Shown one piece after another: positions 17,618-28,112 of a DNA stretch of 46,335 nt; the stretch's first letter is position 1, and each line of letters begins with the position of its first letter. The position numbers and the translations under genes are program-made. The notes under the pieces were generated by a model. The model searched no databases, was not told where the DNA came from, and worked only from the letters and a program-made list of their open reading frames with translations. The stretch is from an uncultured bacterium (lineage in GTDB: Bacteria; Pseudomonadota; Gammaproteobacteria; Burkholderiales; Burkholderiaceae_E): NCBI GenBank assembly GCA_903907905.1, contig CAIVPX010000066.1:1-46335 (forward strand), written 5' to 3'.

Positions 17618-18364
17618 ATGTCCGCCACCATGCGGCAAATGCTCGAAGCGGGGGTCCATTTCGGACACCAGACGCGTTTCTGGAACCCCAAGATGGCGCC
17701 GTACATCTACGGCCATCGCAACAAGATTCACATCGTCAACCTCGAAAAGACCCTGGGTCTTTATCAGGACGCGATGAAGTACCTGCGCCAGTTGTCCGCC
17801 AACCGCGGAACCGTGCTGTTCGTGGGCACCAAGCGGCAGGCGCGCGAGATCATGGCCGAGGAAGCGGCTCGTGCCGGCATGCCCTATGTCGACCAGCGCT
17901 GGCTCGGTGGCATGTTGACCAACTTCAAGACGGTCAAGACCTCGATCAAGCGCCTGAAGGACATGGAAGTCACCCTGTCTGAAGGCGGTGTCGAGCGCAT
18001 GTCCAAGAAAGAGTCGTTGCTGTTTCAGCGCGAACTCGAAAAACTCAACCGCAGTCTGGGTGGGATCAAGGACATGGGCGGTCTGCCCGATGCCCTTTTC
18101 GTGGTGGATGTGGGTTATCACAAGATCGCCATCACCGAAGCGGCCAAACTTGGCATCCCGGTGGTGGGGGTGGTTGACACCAACCATTCGCCCGATGGCA
18201 TCTCGTACGTGATTCCGGGCAACGATGATTCGGGCAAGGCCATCAGACTGTACGCACGTGGCGCCGCAGACGCCATCCTCGAGGGACGCAGCGCGGCCCT
18301 TCAGGAAGTCGTCAAGTCGGCCACCGAAGAGGAGTTCGTCGAGGTCGAGGGCGAAGAGGGCTGA
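17618..18364 (+). CDS. rpsB: 30S ribosomal protein S2
   Basis: Small-subunit ribosomal protein of 248 residues, needed for S1 binding and initiation. Family motifs include [19 protein letters not shown] at the N-terminus, [21 protein letters not shown] and the [20 protein letters not shown] block. The ATG at 17618 is preceded by AGGAG with 7 nt spacing; an in-frame ATG 24 nt upstream lacks this. The C-terminal tail is acidic ([12 protein letters not shown]). It is the first gene of the rpsB-tsf pair, divergent from map. Confidence 0.98.
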   Translation: MSATMRQMLEAGVHFGHQTRFWNPKMAPYIYGHRNKIHIVNLEKTLGLYQDAMKYLRQLSANRGTVLFVGTKRQAREIMAEEAARAGMPYVDQRWLGGMLTNFKTVKTSIKRLKDMEVTLSEGGVERMSKKESLLFQRELEKLNRSLGGIKDMGGLPDALFVVDVGYHKIAITEAAKLGIPVVGVVDTNHSPDGISYVIPGNDDSGKAIRLYARGAADAILEGRSAALQEVVKSATEEEFVEVEGEEG

Positions 18365-18505
18365 TCGCCACGGGCGCGAGCCGTACAGGGCCCGCGCCCG
18401 CCCTGTTTTCTGTTGTCATGCCGCGCACGTGCGCAACGCCCCGATCGCGTATCCGGGCGGGACGCGCCCGTGTGCGTTTTCATTGAGATTTCGGGAGAAA
18501 CCATA

Positions 18506-19396
18506 ATGGCTGAAATTACCGCAGGCATGGTCAAGGAACTGCGCGAGAAAACGGACGCGCCGATGATGGAGTGCAAGAAGGCGTTGACCGAGGCCGGGGG
18601 CGACATCGGCAAGGCCGAGGAAATCCTGCGCGTTCGCCTTGGCAACAAGGCGAGCAAGGCTGCATCCCGTGTCACCGCCGAGGGTGTGGTGGCCGTGTAT
18701 GTGGCGGCCGATAGCAAGCTGGGCGCGATCGTTGAACTCAATTGCGAGACCGACTTCGTCGCCAAGAATGACGACTTCCTCGCGTTGGCCGGTCGCCTGG
18801 CCAAGCTCGTGGCCGAGGGCAATCCGGCTGATGTTGCTGCGCTGCTGGCGCAGCAGATTGATGGCGCGACGGTCGAGGCCGTGCGAACCGCGCTGGTGGG
18901 CAAGATTGGCGAGAACATCACGGTGCGACGCTTTCAGCGCGTGGCGGCCGAGGGCAAGCTCGCGACCTACGTGCACGGCGGCGCCAAGATTGGCGTCATG
19001 CTCGACCTGGTCGGTGCCGATGACTCGCTGGCCCGAGATCTGGCCATGCACATCGCCGCAGGCAAGCCCAAGGCCCTGTCGCGCGAGGGCGTTCCCGCTG
19101 ATCTGATTGACACCGAGCGTCGGATTGCGGCCGAGAAGGCAGCCGAATCGGGCAAGCCCGCCGATATCGTTGCGAAGATGGTCGAGGGCAGTGTTCAGAA
19201 GTATCTCAAAGAGGTCACCCTGCTGGGCCAGCCTTTCGTCAAGGACGACAAGCAAACCGTCGAGCAGGTGCTCAAGTCTCGCGGCGCGCGCGTGGCCAGC
19301 TTCTCGCTCTACATCGTGGGCGAGGGCATCGAGCGCAAGCAGACCGACTTTGCGGCCGAAGTGGCCGCTCAGGCTGCGGCCGCAGCCGCCCGCTGA
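18506..19396 (+). CDS. tsf: translation elongation factor Ts
   Basis: Guanine-nucleotide exchange factor for EF-Tu, 296 residues. The N-terminal UBA-like domain contains [13 protein letters not shown]. The core contains the hallmark [13 protein letters not shown] that contacts EF-Tu. The second subdomain is followed by an Ala-rich C-terminus. The ATG at 18506 has GGGAGA upstream. It lies 141 nt after rpsB; that gap has no clear terminator and probably carries a common transcript. Confidence 0.98.
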   Translation: MAEITAGMVKELREKTDAPMMECKKALTEAGGDIGKAEEILRVRLGNKASKAASRVTAEGVVAVYVAADSKLGAIVELNCETDFVAKNDDFLALAGRLAKLVAEGNPADVAALLAQQIDGATVEAVRTALVGKIGENITVRRFQRVAAEGKLATYVHGGAKIGVMLDLVGADDSLARDLAMHIAAGKPKALSREGVPADLIDTERRIAAEKAAESGKPADIVAKMVEGSVQKYLKEVTLLGQPFVKDDKQTVEQVLKSRGARVASFSLYIVGEGIERKQTDFAAEVAAQAAAAAAR

Positions 19397-19639
19397 GCCC
19401 TGAATCTCGGTTGAGTCGCAGTCGATCGAACCGGTGCGAAGCCTGCCTTAGCGCCGATTCGATCGCTTCCCGATTGAGATGGTCGCTGCTGCAGTGTCTC
19501 GATTGACGCATAATCGGGGTTTTGTGCGGCGGGTAAGTACGCCGGCGTCGCCGGTGATGGCCCGCTGCCCCGATCAACGGCTTACGGCGAGGTCTGCTTC
19601 TTGACAAGTTCCACGGAAACCCCACAGGCGCCCTCGTCG

Positions 19640-20353
19640 ATGGCACTGGCTCATCGCCGTGTCCTGCTCAAGCTGTCTGGCGAGGCCCTGATGGGTGACG
19701 ACGCCTTCGGCATCAGTCGCGCGACGATCGAGCGCATGTGCGATGAGATCGCCGCGGTGGCTCGAATGGGCGTCGAACTGGCTATTGTCATCGGGGGCGG
19801 CAATATTTTCCGTGGGGTCGCGGGCGGCGCTGCAGGCATGGACCGCGCCACGGCCGATTACATGGGCATGCTCGCCACCGTCATGAATGCCTTGGCCTTG
19901 CAGGACGCCCTCCGGCAGATCGGCGTGGTCTCGCGAGTGCAGTCAGCCCTCAAGATCGAGCAGGTGGTCGAGCCCTATATCCGACCCAAGGCCTTGCGCT
20001 ACCTGGAAGAGGGAAAGGTCGTCATTTTTGCGGCCGGTACCGGCAACCCCTTTTTCACGACCGACACGGCGGCGGCGCTGCGCGGTGCCGAAATGGGCGC
20101 TGAAATCGTGCTCAAGGCCACCAAGGTTGATGGGGTCTACACGGCAGACCCCATGAAAGACCCCACCGCCAGCCGCTACCAGCGTATCAGTTTCGACGAG
20201 GCCATCTCGCGCAACCTCAAGGTCATGGACGCCACTGCTTTTGCGCTGTGCCGCGACCAGGGCCTTCCCGTCAAGGTGTTCTCCATCTTCAAGGAGGGCG
20301 CGCTGCGGCGCGTCGTGTCCGGCGAGGATGAGGGCACCCTCGTTTACGCCTGA
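19640..20353 (+). CDS. pyrH: UMP kinase
   Basis: Phosphorylates UMP to UDP; hexameric amino-acid-kinase-fold enzyme of 237 residues, typically GTP-activated and UTP-inhibited. Motifs are [63 protein letters not shown] and [13 protein letters not shown]. The ATG at 19640 gives the family length but has a poor Shine-Dalgarno. An in-frame TTG at 19601, with GAGG 8 nt upstream, would add 13 residues and is a real alternative. It sits 243 nt after tsf and 18 nt before frr, with which it is probably cotranscribed. Confidence 0.95.
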   Translation: MALAHRRVLLKLSGEALMGDDAFGISRATIERMCDEIAAVARMGVELAIVIGGGNIFRGVAGGAAGMDRATADYMGMLATVMNALALQDALRQIGVVSRVQSALKIEQVVEPYIRPKALRYLEEGKVVIFAAGTGNPFFTTDTAAALRGAEMGAEIVLKATKVDGVYTADPMKDPTASRYQRISFDEAISRNLKVMDATAFALCRDQGLPVKVFSIFKEGALRRVVSGEDEGTLVYA

Positions 20354-20371
20354 CCGCTTGCAAGGAATCCC

Positions 20372-20932
20372 ATGAGCCTGTCCGATGTCAAGAAATCGTC
20401 CGAGCAAAAAATGCAGAAGTCGCTCGAGTCGCTCAAAGTCGCCCTCGGAAAAATCCGCACCGGGCGCGCACACGCCGGTTTGCTCGACCAGGTGAGCGTC
20501 GACTACTACGGCAGCTCGGTGCCGCTGAGCCAGGTCGCCAATGTCACCGTGCAGGACGCGCGTACATTGGGTGTTCAGGCCTGGGAAAAGAAAATGGTGG
20601 CTGTCATCGACAAGGCCATTCGTGAGGCCGGCATCGGCCTCAATCCGGTCACTGTAGGGGAACTCATCCGGGTGCCCATGCCGCCCCTGTCCGAGGAGCG
20701 ACGCCGTGAACTGGCCAAGCTCGCGCGAACCGAGGGTGAGCAGGCCAAGGTAGCCATTCGAAATCTCCGGCGTGAAGCCAACGAGCAGCTCAAGAAGCTC
20801 CTCAAGGACAAAGCTATCTCTGAAGACGATGACCGCCGCGGGCAGGACGAGGTACAAAAGCTCACCGACCGGCATATCGCCGAGGTCGACAAGCTGGTCT
20901 CCGCCAAGGAACAGGAAATCCTGACGGTCTGA
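20372..20932 (+). CDS. frr: ribosome recycling factor
   Basis: Dissociates post-termination ribosomes together with EF-G. It has 186 residues, the usual length, with a three-helix bundle plus a small beta domain. Family motifs are [27 protein letters not shown], the [17 protein letters not shown] block and [16 protein letters not shown] lies 5 nt before the ATG. It follows pyrH at 18 nt and precedes uppS at 13 nt. Confidence 0.98.
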   Translation: MSLSDVKKSSEQKMQKSLESLKVALGKIRTGRAHAGLLDQVSVDYYGSSVPLSQVANVTVQDARTLGVQAWEKKMVAVIDKAIREAGIGLNPVTVGELIRVPMPPLSEERRRELAKLARTEGEQAKVAIRNLRREANEQLKKLLKDKAISEDDDRRGQDEVQKLTDRHIAEVDKLVSAKEQEILTV

Positions 20933-20945
20933 GCCGGCGCCACGC

Positions 20946-21719
20946 TTGAAGCCCCTCTTTGCCAGCTCAACCGTCGCGGTGCCCGAAACTGCCGCGGTGC
21001 CGCGCCACGTGGCGATCATCATGGACGGCAACGGGCGTTGGGCCGTCTCCCACCGGCTTCCCCGGGTCGCGGGTCACGCCAAGGGGGTGGAGGCGGTTCG
21101 GGTCATCGTCGAAGCCTGCGCCCGGGCAGGCGTCGAGTTCCTCACCCTGTTTGCATTCAGCTCGGAAAACTGGCGGCGGCCCCCCGACGAGGTGTCGGTG
21201 CTGATGCGGCTGTTCATGTCGGCGCTCGAGCGTGAGGTCGAGCAGTTGCGGCTCAACGGTATCCGCCTGAGGGTAGTGGGCGATTTGTCGGTCTTCGAGC
21301 CGCGTTTGCAGGGGCTCATTCGCGAGTCAGAGTCGCGTACGGCGGTCAACACGCGGCTCAATCTCACGGTCGCGGCCAACTACGGCGGGCGCTGGGACAT
21401 TCTTCAGGCAACGCGCGGCTTGCTGCGCGATCAACCCGAGCTGGCGGCGCAGCCCGAGCGGCTGGACGAGAGCCTGCTCACTCCCTACCTGTCCATGGCT
21501 TTCGCCCCAGAGCCTGACCTCTTTATCCGCACGGGGGGCGAGCAGCGCGTCAGCAATTTCATGCTTTGGCAACTCGCGTATACCGAGCTCTATTTCACCG
21601 ATTGCTTCTGGCCCGATTTTGACGAGCGCGCGATTGAGCAGGCGTTTGACTGGTTTCATGCACGCGAGCGTCGGTTCGGACGCACCAGCGGCCAGCTCAG
21701 CGCCAAGGCGGCGGGCTAG
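20946..21719 (+). CDS. uppS: (2E,6E)-farnesyl-diphosphate-specific ditrans,polycis-undecaprenyl-diphosphate synthase
   Basis: Cis-prenyltransferase that makes undecaprenyl diphosphate, the lipid carrier for peptidoglycan and O-antigen. Motifs are [13 protein letters not shown] (catalytic Asp27 by this start), [21 protein letters not shown] and [19 protein letters not shown]. The last includes the usual substrate-binding Arg cluster. It has 257 residues from a TTG at 20946. The ribosome-binding site is not clear, and a start further inside the non-conserved first 19 residues cannot be excluded. It is followed by cdsA. Confidence 0.94.
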   Translation: MKPLFASSTVAVPETAAVPRHVAIIMDGNGRWAVSHRLPRVAGHAKGVEAVRVIVEACARAGVEFLTLFAFSSENWRRPPDEVSVLMRLFMSALEREVEQLRLNGIRLRVVGDLSVFEPRLQGLIRESESRTAVNTRLNLTVAANYGGRWDILQATRGLLRDQPELAAQPERLDESLLTPYLSMAFAPEPDLFIRTGGEQRVSNFMLWQLAYTELYFTDCFWPDFDERAIEQAFDWFHARERRFGRTSGQLSAKAAG

Positions 21720-21723
21720 GACG

Positions 21724-21810
21724 ATGGCGACGAGCTGCTCCCCCGACATGCCGCCTGAGGCCCCGTGGCTGGTTTGCGAGCCTTCCCTGATCGCGGATTG
21801 CCCGTGCTGA
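21724..21810 (+). other. possible 28-codon ORF between uppS and cdsA
   Basis: An ATG 4 nt after the uppS stop, with AGGA just upstream, opens a 28-codon frame rich in Pro and Cys. It ends 4 codons inside cdsA in another frame. It might couple translation between the two genes, but the peptide resembles nothing known to me and could be chance. Confidence 0.15.
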
Positions 21811-22625
21811 TTCCCCGCATCCTCACGGCGCTCGTTCTGCTGGGGATTCTCGTGCCGGTGGTGTTCTATTCACCGCCCTGGGTCTGGGGCTTGAGTTCGC
21901 TGGTCCTGCTCGCGGTGGCGATGGACGAATGGGTGTTGCTTCTACGCGGTCGAAGGCTGCACCTCGCCTGGGCAGCGGGCTTGCTGTTGATCGGACTGGC
22001 GATCGTCGCGCGGCAGCGTGAAGCGTCATTGCCTGAGACGCTAGTGTGGGGGCTCTGCCTCGCGTCTCTTGCGTTCTGGGTGTTTCTGGTCCCCGGGCGC
22101 TTGCGGCGGCATCAAGCCAGAGCGGGGGGCTGGCCGCTTGCGGCCCTGGTGCTTCTGGCTTGCTGGGTGTCGTTGCTGGCGTTGCGCGAGCGTGGCGCCT
22201 GGGTGTTGGTCATCTCCATGGCCATCGTCTGGGTGGCTGATATCGCTGCGTATTTTGCAGGCCGTGCGATCGGCCGACGAAAGCTCGCGCCCACCATCAG
22301 CCCTGGCAAGTCCTGGGAGGGCGCCATTGCCGGTGTGCTCGCGGTCATCGGAGCTGGGCTTTGGGCCGCGGGACAGCCGGGCCTGCAGGACGCCCTGCCC
22401 GCGCAGTTGCTCTCGCGCTGGGGCGTCGCACCCACCATCGTGGCACTGGCGGCTCTTGCGGCTTTGTCGGTCGTGGGCGATCTCTACGAGTCACTGGTCA
22501 AACGACAGGCGGGCGCCAAGGACAGTGGACGGCTTCTGCCCGGTCACGGCGGCGTGCTCGATCGTGTCGATGCCTTGCTGTCCACGATGCCGGCAGTGGT
22601 TCTCCTTCATCTTCTGCTGCGATAA
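21804..22625 (+). CDS. cdsA: phosphatidate cytidylyltransferase
   Basis: Inner-membrane enzyme making CDP-diacylglycerol from phosphatidic acid and CTP, the branch point for phospholipids. It has 273 residues with about seven to eight hydrophobic helices. The family signature near the C-terminus is clear: [21 protein letters not shown] followed by LDRVDALL, with ISPGKSWEG in the preceding loop. The GTG at 21804 gives the usual N-terminus directly before helix 1. An upstream GTG at 21765, with GAGG 4 nt before it, would add 13 residues. The next gene, dxr, starts 7 nt after it. Confidence 0.94.
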   Translation: MLIPRILTALVLLGILVPVVFYSPPWVWGLSSLVLLAVAMDEWVLLLRGRRLHLAWAAGLLLIGLAIVARQREASLPETLVWGLCLASLAFWVFLVPGRLRRHQARAGGWPLAALVLLACWVSLLALRERGAWVLVISMAIVWVADIAAYFAGRAIGRRKLAPTISPGKSWEGAIAGVLAVIGAGLWAAGQPGLQDALPAQLLSRWGVAPTIVALAALAALSVVGDLYESLVKRQAGAKDSGRLLPGHGGVLDRVDALLSTMPAVVLLHLLLR

Positions 22626-22632
22626 TCCGCTG

Positions 22633-23817
22633 ATGCGATCCGTCACCGTCCTTGGCGCAACTGGCTCAATTGGCGTGAGTACGCTCGATGTCATCGCCCG
22701 TCACCCTGATCGGTTTCGTGTGTACGCGCTGTCGGCTCATCGTCAGATCGATCGGCTGTTCGATCAGTGCCTGACCCACCGTCCGGTGGTCGCGGTGGTG
22801 GGTGACGCCGTGGCCGCCGCCCAGCTCGAGGGGCGCCTGCGAGCGGCAGGGTGTTCGAGCGAGGTTGCCTACGGCGCAGCGGCACTGGACGAGATCGCCT
22901 CAGCCGATCAGGTTGATACGGTGATGGCCGCCATTGTTGGTGCGGCAGGCCTGCGCTCGGCTGTTGCGGCGGCCCGTGCTGGCAAGCAAATCCTGCTCGC
23001 TAACAAGGAGTCGCTCGTCATGGCCGGGCGCGTATTTCTCGATGCCTGTCGGGCGGGCGGCGCATCCATTTTGCCCATCGACAGCGAGCACAACGCCGTC
23101 TTTCAGTGCCTGCCTGCTGCGGGCGCAAGCCCTGTCGAGTCGCGCGGCGTGCGGCGCATCCTGCTGACAGCCTCTGGCGGGCCGTTTCGCTTGGCCACTC
23201 TGGAGGCGATCGAAGCGGCGACGCCCGATCAGGCCTGCGCCCATCCCAAGTGGAGCATGGGTCGAAAAATTTCCGTCGACTCTGCCACCATGATGAACAA
23301 GGGGCTCGAGCTCATCGAAGCCCACTACCTGTTCGACGTTCCGGATGCCGCGCTCGAGGTGGTCGTGCACCCGCAAAGTATCGTGCACTCGCTGGTCGAG
23401 TACGTTGACGGATCCGTGCTCGCCCAGCTTGGCAACCCCGACATGCGAACCCCCATTGCCCATGCGCTGGGGTTTCCCGAGCGAATCGCCAGTGGTGTGT
23501 CGCCGCTTGATCTTGCCCGAGTCGGGCGACTCGATTTTGAGGCCCCCGATCCGGTTCGCTTTCCCTGCCTGCACCTGGCGCGTGAGGCGCTCCGGGCCGG
23601 CGGTGGCGCGCCCTGTGTCCTTAACGCGGCCAATGAGGTGTCGGTGTCCGCCTTTCTCGATGAGCAGATACGCTTTTCCGACATTGCCCGGGTCAACGAC
23701 AGCGTGCTGTCCGCGCTGGGCGCTCAGGCGGCGGGCGCTGAGGTCGACCACGTGCTGGAGATCGACCAGCGTGCGCGCGCCATGGCCCGCGAGTGCTCGC
23801 GAGGTTTGTTGCGGTGA
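22633..23817 (+). CDS. dxr: 1-deoxy-D-xylulose 5-phosphate reductoisomerase
   Basis: First committed step of the MEP isoprenoid pathway: NADPH-dependent conversion of DXP to MEP. It has 394 residues. The N-terminal NADPH-binding site is [16 protein letters not shown], with [12 protein letters not shown] after it. The metal and substrate sites include [13 protein letters not shown], the [19 protein letters not shown] flap region and [14 protein letters not shown]. The ATG at 22633 lies 7 nt after the cdsA stop; a much longer open frame upstream is an out-of-frame read of cdsA. Its stop overlaps the rseP GTG by 4 nt. UppS and IspC in one run tie isoprenoid supply to envelope synthesis. Confidence 0.97.
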   Translation: MRSVTVLGATGSIGVSTLDVIARHPDRFRVYALSAHRQIDRLFDQCLTHRPVVAVVGDAVAAAQLEGRLRAAGCSSEVAYGAAALDEIASADQVDTVMAAIVGAAGLRSAVAAARAGKQILLANKESLVMAGRVFLDACRAGGASILPIDSEHNAVFQCLPAAGASPVESRGVRRILLTASGGPFRLATLEAIEAATPDQACAHPKWSMGRKISVDSATMMNKGLELIEAHYLFDVPDAALEVVVHPQSIVHSLVEYVDGSVLAQLGNPDMRTPIAHALGFPERIASGVSPLDLARVGRLDFEAPDPVRFPCLHLAREALRAGGGAPCVLNAANEVSVSAFLDEQIRFSDIARVNDSVLSALGAQAAGAEVDHVLEIDQRARAMARECSRGLLR

Positions 23818-25178
23818 GCACGATCCAGACCGTCCTTGCGTTTCTGGTCGCGCTCACGGTGCTGATCTTCGTGCACGAGATGGGGCACTTTCTGGTGGCG
23901 CGCTGGTGCGGCGTCAAGGTCCTGCGCTTCTCCATCGGTTTCGGTCACCCGCTGCTGGTCCGCCGGTGGGGTCCTGATCAGACCGAATGGGTGCTGGCAG
24001 CCATCCCTTTGGGGGGCTACGTCCGGATGCTCGATGAGCGCGATCCCGACGTGGGGCAATCGATCGCCTCAAATGAGTTGCATCGCGCGTTTTCGCGGCG
24101 ACCGCTCTATCAGCGCGCCCTGATCGTGGCGGCCGGTCCGATCGCCAACTTTTTACTGGCGATCCTGCTCTATGCGGTGCTTGCGTGGCAAGGTAGCGAG
24201 CAGCCCGTACCCCGGGTGGATGAGCCGCCGGCTCAATCCGCTGCCGCACGGGCGGGCCTGCGCTTTGGCGACCGTATTCTCGACGTCGACGGTCGGGCGC
24301 TTGACTCGTGGAACCAGCTGCGCTTGCTCATGGTCGACGCGGCACTCGAGCGGCGAGACATCGCACTATCGGTCGAGCGCGACGGGGCTCGCCTTGCGCT
24401 CAGGCTGCAGCCCGATGGCTTGCCCGACGGAATGGCCGAGTCCGACCCCCTTAGCGCGCTTGGGCTGATGCTCGCCCCCGGGCAGGTCCTCATCGGTAGC
24501 CTCGTTGCAGGCGAAGCGGCCGAGCGTGCGGGCTTGCTCGCAGGCGACCAGGTACTGGCCGTCGACGGTCAGCCCATCCGCCGCGCGCGCGAATTGATCG
24601 AGCGAGTCCGAAGCAGCCCGGGACGGCCCTTGATGCTTGCCGTGCAGCGGGGCGCTGACGAAATCACGATCAAGGTCACCCCGGTGAGCCAGTCTGCGGG
24701 CGACGGATCTCAGGCGGCGACCCGAGGGCGTATCGGTGCGGTGCTGCAGGATCGTGTCAGAACCGAGTTTGTCCGCTTCGGGCCCGTGGAAGGACTCGTC
24801 GAGGGCGTGTCCCGAACCTGGGAAATGAGCGAGTTTTCGCTCCGAATGATCGGTCGCATGCTCACTGGCGAACTGTCGGTGCGCAATCTGAGCGGGCCTG
24901 TGACCATCGCCGATCTGGCAGGGCACACGGCCCGGCGCGGGGTCGCCGAGTACCTCGGTTTTCTGGCGCTCATCAGCATCAGCCTCGGGGTTCTCAATCT
25001 GCTGCCGATCCCGGTGCTCGATGGTGGTCATTTGGTATATTACGCGCTGGAGGCAATCCGTCGGCGCCCGCTCTCGGAAGGTTTCATGCGCCTCTCCCAA
25101 AAAGCTGGCATGGTGCTCGTCGTGATGCTGATGGCCGTGGCTCTCTACAACGATTTTGCGCGACTCTTCGGACCCTGA
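23814..25178 (+). CDS. rseP: RIP metalloprotease RseP (site-2 protease)
   Basis: Inner-membrane zinc protease of 454 residues. The family cleaves the anti-sigma factor RseA to release sigma-E and clears signal-peptide remnants. Zinc ligands are HEMGH at 21-25 in the first transmembrane helix and Asp403 in [11 protein letters not shown]. Two PDZ domains in tandem lie between (about 125-215 and 220-300), with conserved AGL/GD segments. The GTG start at 23814 overlaps the dxr stop (GTGA). bamA follows after 3 nt, the arrangement common in proteobacteria. No sigma-E/RseA genes are in the window. Confidence 0.96.
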   Translation: MSTIQTVLAFLVALTVLIFVHEMGHFLVARWCGVKVLRFSIGFGHPLLVRRWGPDQTEWVLAAIPLGGYVRMLDERDPDVGQSIASNELHRAFSRRPLYQRALIVAAGPIANFLLAILLYAVLAWQGSEQPVPRVDEPPAQSAAARAGLRFGDRILDVDGRALDSWNQLRLLMVDAALERRDIALSVERDGARLALRLQPDGLPDGMAESDPLSALGLMLAPGQVLIGSLVAGEAAERAGLLAGDQVLAVDGQPIRRARELIERVRSSPGRPLMLAVQRGADEITIKVTPVSQSAGDGSQAATRGRIGAVLQDRVRTEFVRFGPVEGLVEGVSRTWEMSEFSLRMIGRMLTGELSVRNLSGPVTIADLAGHTARRGVAEYLGFLALISISLGVLNLLPIPVLDGGHLVYYALEAIRRRPLSEGFMRLSQKAGMVLVVMLMAVALYNDFARLFGP

Positions 25179-25181
25179 CGC

Positions 25182-27512
25182 ATGGCGCCGGCTCGTCTAC
25201 CTGCTTGGCTCGGACTTCGTCGTCTTTTTGTTTCGATCGTTTCGGCGCTGGCGTTGCTGGGGCAGGCTCATGCCTTCGACCCGTTCGTGGTGCGCGATAT
25301 TCGCATTGAGGGGGCTCAACGGATCGAGCCCGGTACGGTCTTCGGCTATCTGCCGGTCAAGGTTGGCGACCGCTTCACGACCGACTCAGCGACCGCGGCC
25401 GTTCGTTCCCTCTTCGCCACGGGCTTCTTCCGAGACGTTCGACTGCAGGCCGACGGCGATGTTCTGGTGGTGGTGCTCGAGGAGCGTCCGGCGATCGGAT
25501 CCATCGATATCACCGGCACAAAAGAGTTCGAGCAGGATGCGCTCAAGCGAGCCCTCAAAGACCTGGGTCTGGCGGAGTCGCGCATCTTCGATCGCAGCCT
25601 GCTCGATCGGGCCGAGCAGGAACTCAAGCGTCAATATCTTTCGCGCGGCAAATACGCCGCCAAGGTCACCGCGACGGTCACGCCGCTCGAGCGTAACCGG
25701 GTCGGCATCGTACTGGCCGTGGAAGAAGGCGAGTCCGCATCCATTGCAGCGATTCGCTTTGTCGGCAACCGGGCTTTCTCCGAGGCTCGACTGCTCGATG
25801 AGATGAAGCTGTCCACGCCCACCTGGCTCAGTTGGTACACCAAGGCTGACCGGTACTCCCGTGAAAAGCTCTCGGGCGATCTTGAAACGCTGCGCTCGTT
25901 TTATCTCGATCGCGGCTACCTCGAATTCAACGTCCGGTCCACGCAGGTGTCAATCAGCCCGGACAAGGAATCCATCGATCTCGTCATCGCGGTTGAAGAG
26001 GGCGAGCAGTTTCGCGTCAATCGAATCACCTTTGGCGGCGAGCTGATGGGGCGCGAGGACGAATTCCGCGCCATGTTGCAGTTGCAGCCCGGCGAAGTGT
26101 TCTCGGGCTCCAAACTTAACGAATCGACGCGGCTCATGAACGAGCGGCTCGGGTCCCTGGGGTATGCCTTCGCCAATGTCAATGCCGTACCCCAGCCCGA
26201 CCGTGAGCGGCGCGAGGTGAGCTTCACGGTGATGGTGGATCCCGGCCGCCGCGCTTACGTGCGTCGCATCGATATTGCCGGCAACTCACGCACGCGCGAC
26301 GAGGTCGTTCGGCGCGAGCTGCGTCAGTTCGAAGACGCGTGGTATGACGCCGAGAAGATCAAGCTTTCGAAGGCCCGGATTGGTCGACTAGGGTATTTCA
26401 CCGATGTGCGCTTCGAAACCCAGCCTGTACCCGACGCGCCCGATCAGGTCGACCTGAAGGTCATCGTGGTCGAAAAGCCCACCGGGCTGGTGTCGCTGGG
26501 CGTGGGCTTCTCCACCATGGAAAAGGCCATTCTCGCGGCATCGATCAATCAGGCCAACTTCCTCGGATCCGGCAAGACGGTTGGTATCGACGTCAATACC
26601 AGCCGGCTCATGCGGACGGTCATTCTTTCCTACACCGATCCCTACCACACGGAAGACGGCATCAGTCGCACCTTCGAAGTCTCCACCCGATCTTTCAATG
26701 CCTCGGCCCTGCTTCTTGGCGATTACCGCCTGCGATCCGACTCATTCGGTATGCGCTATGGCATCCCCTACACAGAGGTGGACCGGATCTCGGTAGGGGT
26801 CGCTGTCGAGACCAACGGGCTGACACTCGGGGCGCTTGCGCCGCAGCGCTACATCAATTGGGTCAGCGAGTACGGGGAGTCATCGTCGGCGCTGCTCGGC
26901 TCGATCGGCTGGATGCGGGACAGTCGCGACAATGCGCTGGCACCCACCACTGGCCGCTTGCAGCGCGCCACCTACGAGGTGACGATGCCGGTGGGTGATC
27001 TGCGCTACTGGCGCAGCAGCTTCCTGCAGCAGATCTACTATCCGCTCTCTCGCGACTACACCATCGCGCTGAACGGTGATCTGGGCTACGGGCGCGGGTT
27101 CGACGGGCGCTCATACCCGCTGTTCAAGAATTTCTACGCGGGCGGTATTGGCTCGGTTCGGGGTTTCTACTCCAGTTCGCTGGGCCCGAAAGATCTCGAA
27201 GTCATCCCGACCGGTCTGGTTCGCGAGGTGTCGTTGGGCGGGCAGATGCGCGTGGTTGGCAGCGCCGAGTTCATCTTCCCGATGCCAGGAACGGGCGCTG
27301 ACCGCACCATCCGGAGCTTCCTTTTTACCGACGTCGGGAACGTGTACGCCGATTCCAACATCGATTTGTCTCAACTCCGGGCGGCGTCCGGATTCGGAAT
27401 CAACTGGATTTCGCCGATCGGGCCGATGAAGCTCAGCTTTGGCTGGCCCATTCGCACCCTGCCCGGTGACCGTCCGCAGAAGTTCCAGTTCCAGATCGGC
27501 GCAGGCTTCTGA
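25182..27512 (+). CDS. bamA: outer membrane protein assembly factor BamA
   Basis: Omp85-family core of the BAM complex, inserting beta-barrel proteins into the outer membrane; 776 residues. A signal peptide of about 31 residues ends QAHA before FDPFVVRDIRIEG. Five POTRA domains follow (about 35-430), then a 16-strand barrel. The L6 loop carries the family motif VRGF at 659-662. The protein ends with the C-terminal aromatic signature FQIGAGF. The start ATG lies 3 nt after rseP. Together with ompH (Skp chaperone) downstream it forms an outer-membrane biogenesis module. Confidence 0.97.
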   Translation: MAPARLPAWLGLRRLFVSIVSALALLGQAHAFDPFVVRDIRIEGAQRIEPGTVFGYLPVKVGDRFTTDSATAAVRSLFATGFFRDVRLQADGDVLVVVLEERPAIGSIDITGTKEFEQDALKRALKDLGLAESRIFDRSLLDRAEQELKRQYLSRGKYAAKVTATVTPLERNRVGIVLAVEEGESASIAAIRFVGNRAFSEARLLDEMKLSTPTWLSWYTKADRYSREKLSGDLETLRSFYLDRGYLEFNVRSTQVSISPDKESIDLVIAVEEGEQFRVNRITFGGELMGREDEFRAMLQLQPGEVFSGSKLNESTRLMNERLGSLGYAFANVNAVPQPDRERREVSFTVMVDPGRRAYVRRIDIAGNSRTRDEVVRRELRQFEDAWYDAEKIKLSKARIGRLGYFTDVRFETQPVPDAPDQVDLKVIVVEKPTGLVSLGVGFSTMEKAILAASINQANFLGSGKTVGIDVNTSRLMRTVILSYTDPYHTEDGISRTFEVSTRSFNASALLLGDYRLRSDSFGMRYGIPYTEVDRISVGVAVETNGLTLGALAPQRYINWVSEYGESSSALLGSIGWMRDSRDNALAPTTGRLQRATYEVTMPVGDLRYWRSSFLQQIYYPLSRDYTIALNGDLGYGRGFDGRSYPLFKNFYAGGIGSVRGFYSSSLGPKDLEVIPTGLVREVSLGGQMRVVGSAEFIFPMPGTGADRTIRSFLFTDVGNVYADSNIDLSQLRAASGFGINWISPIGPMKLSFGWPIRTLPGDRPQKFQFQIGAGF

Positions 27513-27560
27513 CGGCTTGTGCGACAATCAAGCTTCACGAAATTCTATTGGATGGAAGGC

Positions 27561-28076
27561 ATGCGAGCTGTCTTGTCTGGCGGGTTAGTGGGCGTGGCGA
27601 TGCTCCTGGCGAATGGTCCGGCCATGGCGCAGGAGGCGGTTCGGATCGGCTTTGTCAGCACCGAGCGAATTCTTCGTGATGCTGCACCGGCGAAGGCCGC
27701 CCAGGTCAAGCTCGAGGCTGAGTTCGCCAAGCGCGATCGGGAACTGCAGGACATGGCGGCACGGCTGAAGGCGCTAGGCGAGCGCCTCGATCGCGATGCA
27801 GCGGTCATGGCAGAGTCGGAGCGTGCACGCAGGCAGCGAGAGTTCAGCGATCTCGAGAAAGATTTTCAACGCAGGCAGCGTGAATTCCGTGAAGACCTCA
27901 ACCAGCGTCGCAACGAAGAGTTGTCGCAGGTGGTCGAGCGTGCCAACCGGGTCATCCGTCAGTTGGCCGAGAAAGAAAAATTTGACTTCGTGCTGCAGGA
28001 AGCCGTCTATGCGAGCCCCCGGGTCGATATCACCGAGCGGGTGCTGCAGGCACTCGCCGAGTCCGGAGCCAAATAG
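27561..28076 (+). CDS. ompH: periplasmic chaperone OmpH/Skp family
   Basis: Skp-like chaperone that holds unfolded outer-membrane proteins in the periplasm. From ATG 27561 it has 171 residues. A signal peptide of about 23 residues ends PAMA. The beginning of the mature part, VRIGFVSTERIL, is the family's first strand. A long, highly charged alpha-helical coiled coil follows (about 50-130), then the closing DFVLQEAVYASP segment. Upstream in-frame starts are ATG 27552 and GTG 27519; the ribosome-binding site does not decide clearly between them. It lies between bamA and lpxD, its usual place. Confidence 0.9.
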   Translation: MRAVLSGGLVGVAMLLANGPAMAQEAVRIGFVSTERILRDAAPAKAAQVKLEAEFAKRDRELQDMAARLKALGERLDRDAAVMAESERARRQREFSDLEKDFQRRQREFREDLNQRRNEELSQVVERANRVIRQLAEKEKFDFVLQEAVYASPRVDITERVLQALAESGAK

Positions 28077-28112
28077 TTCAAGCAAGCGGCGCGCATCGCG
28101 CAGGCGGCGTCC

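Noticed and set aside
19601-19606. TTGACA as a -35 element upstream of pyrH
   Set aside because: A perfect hexamer, but no -10-like sequence lies 16-18 bp downstream, and the TTG may itself be a start codon. It is treated as chance.
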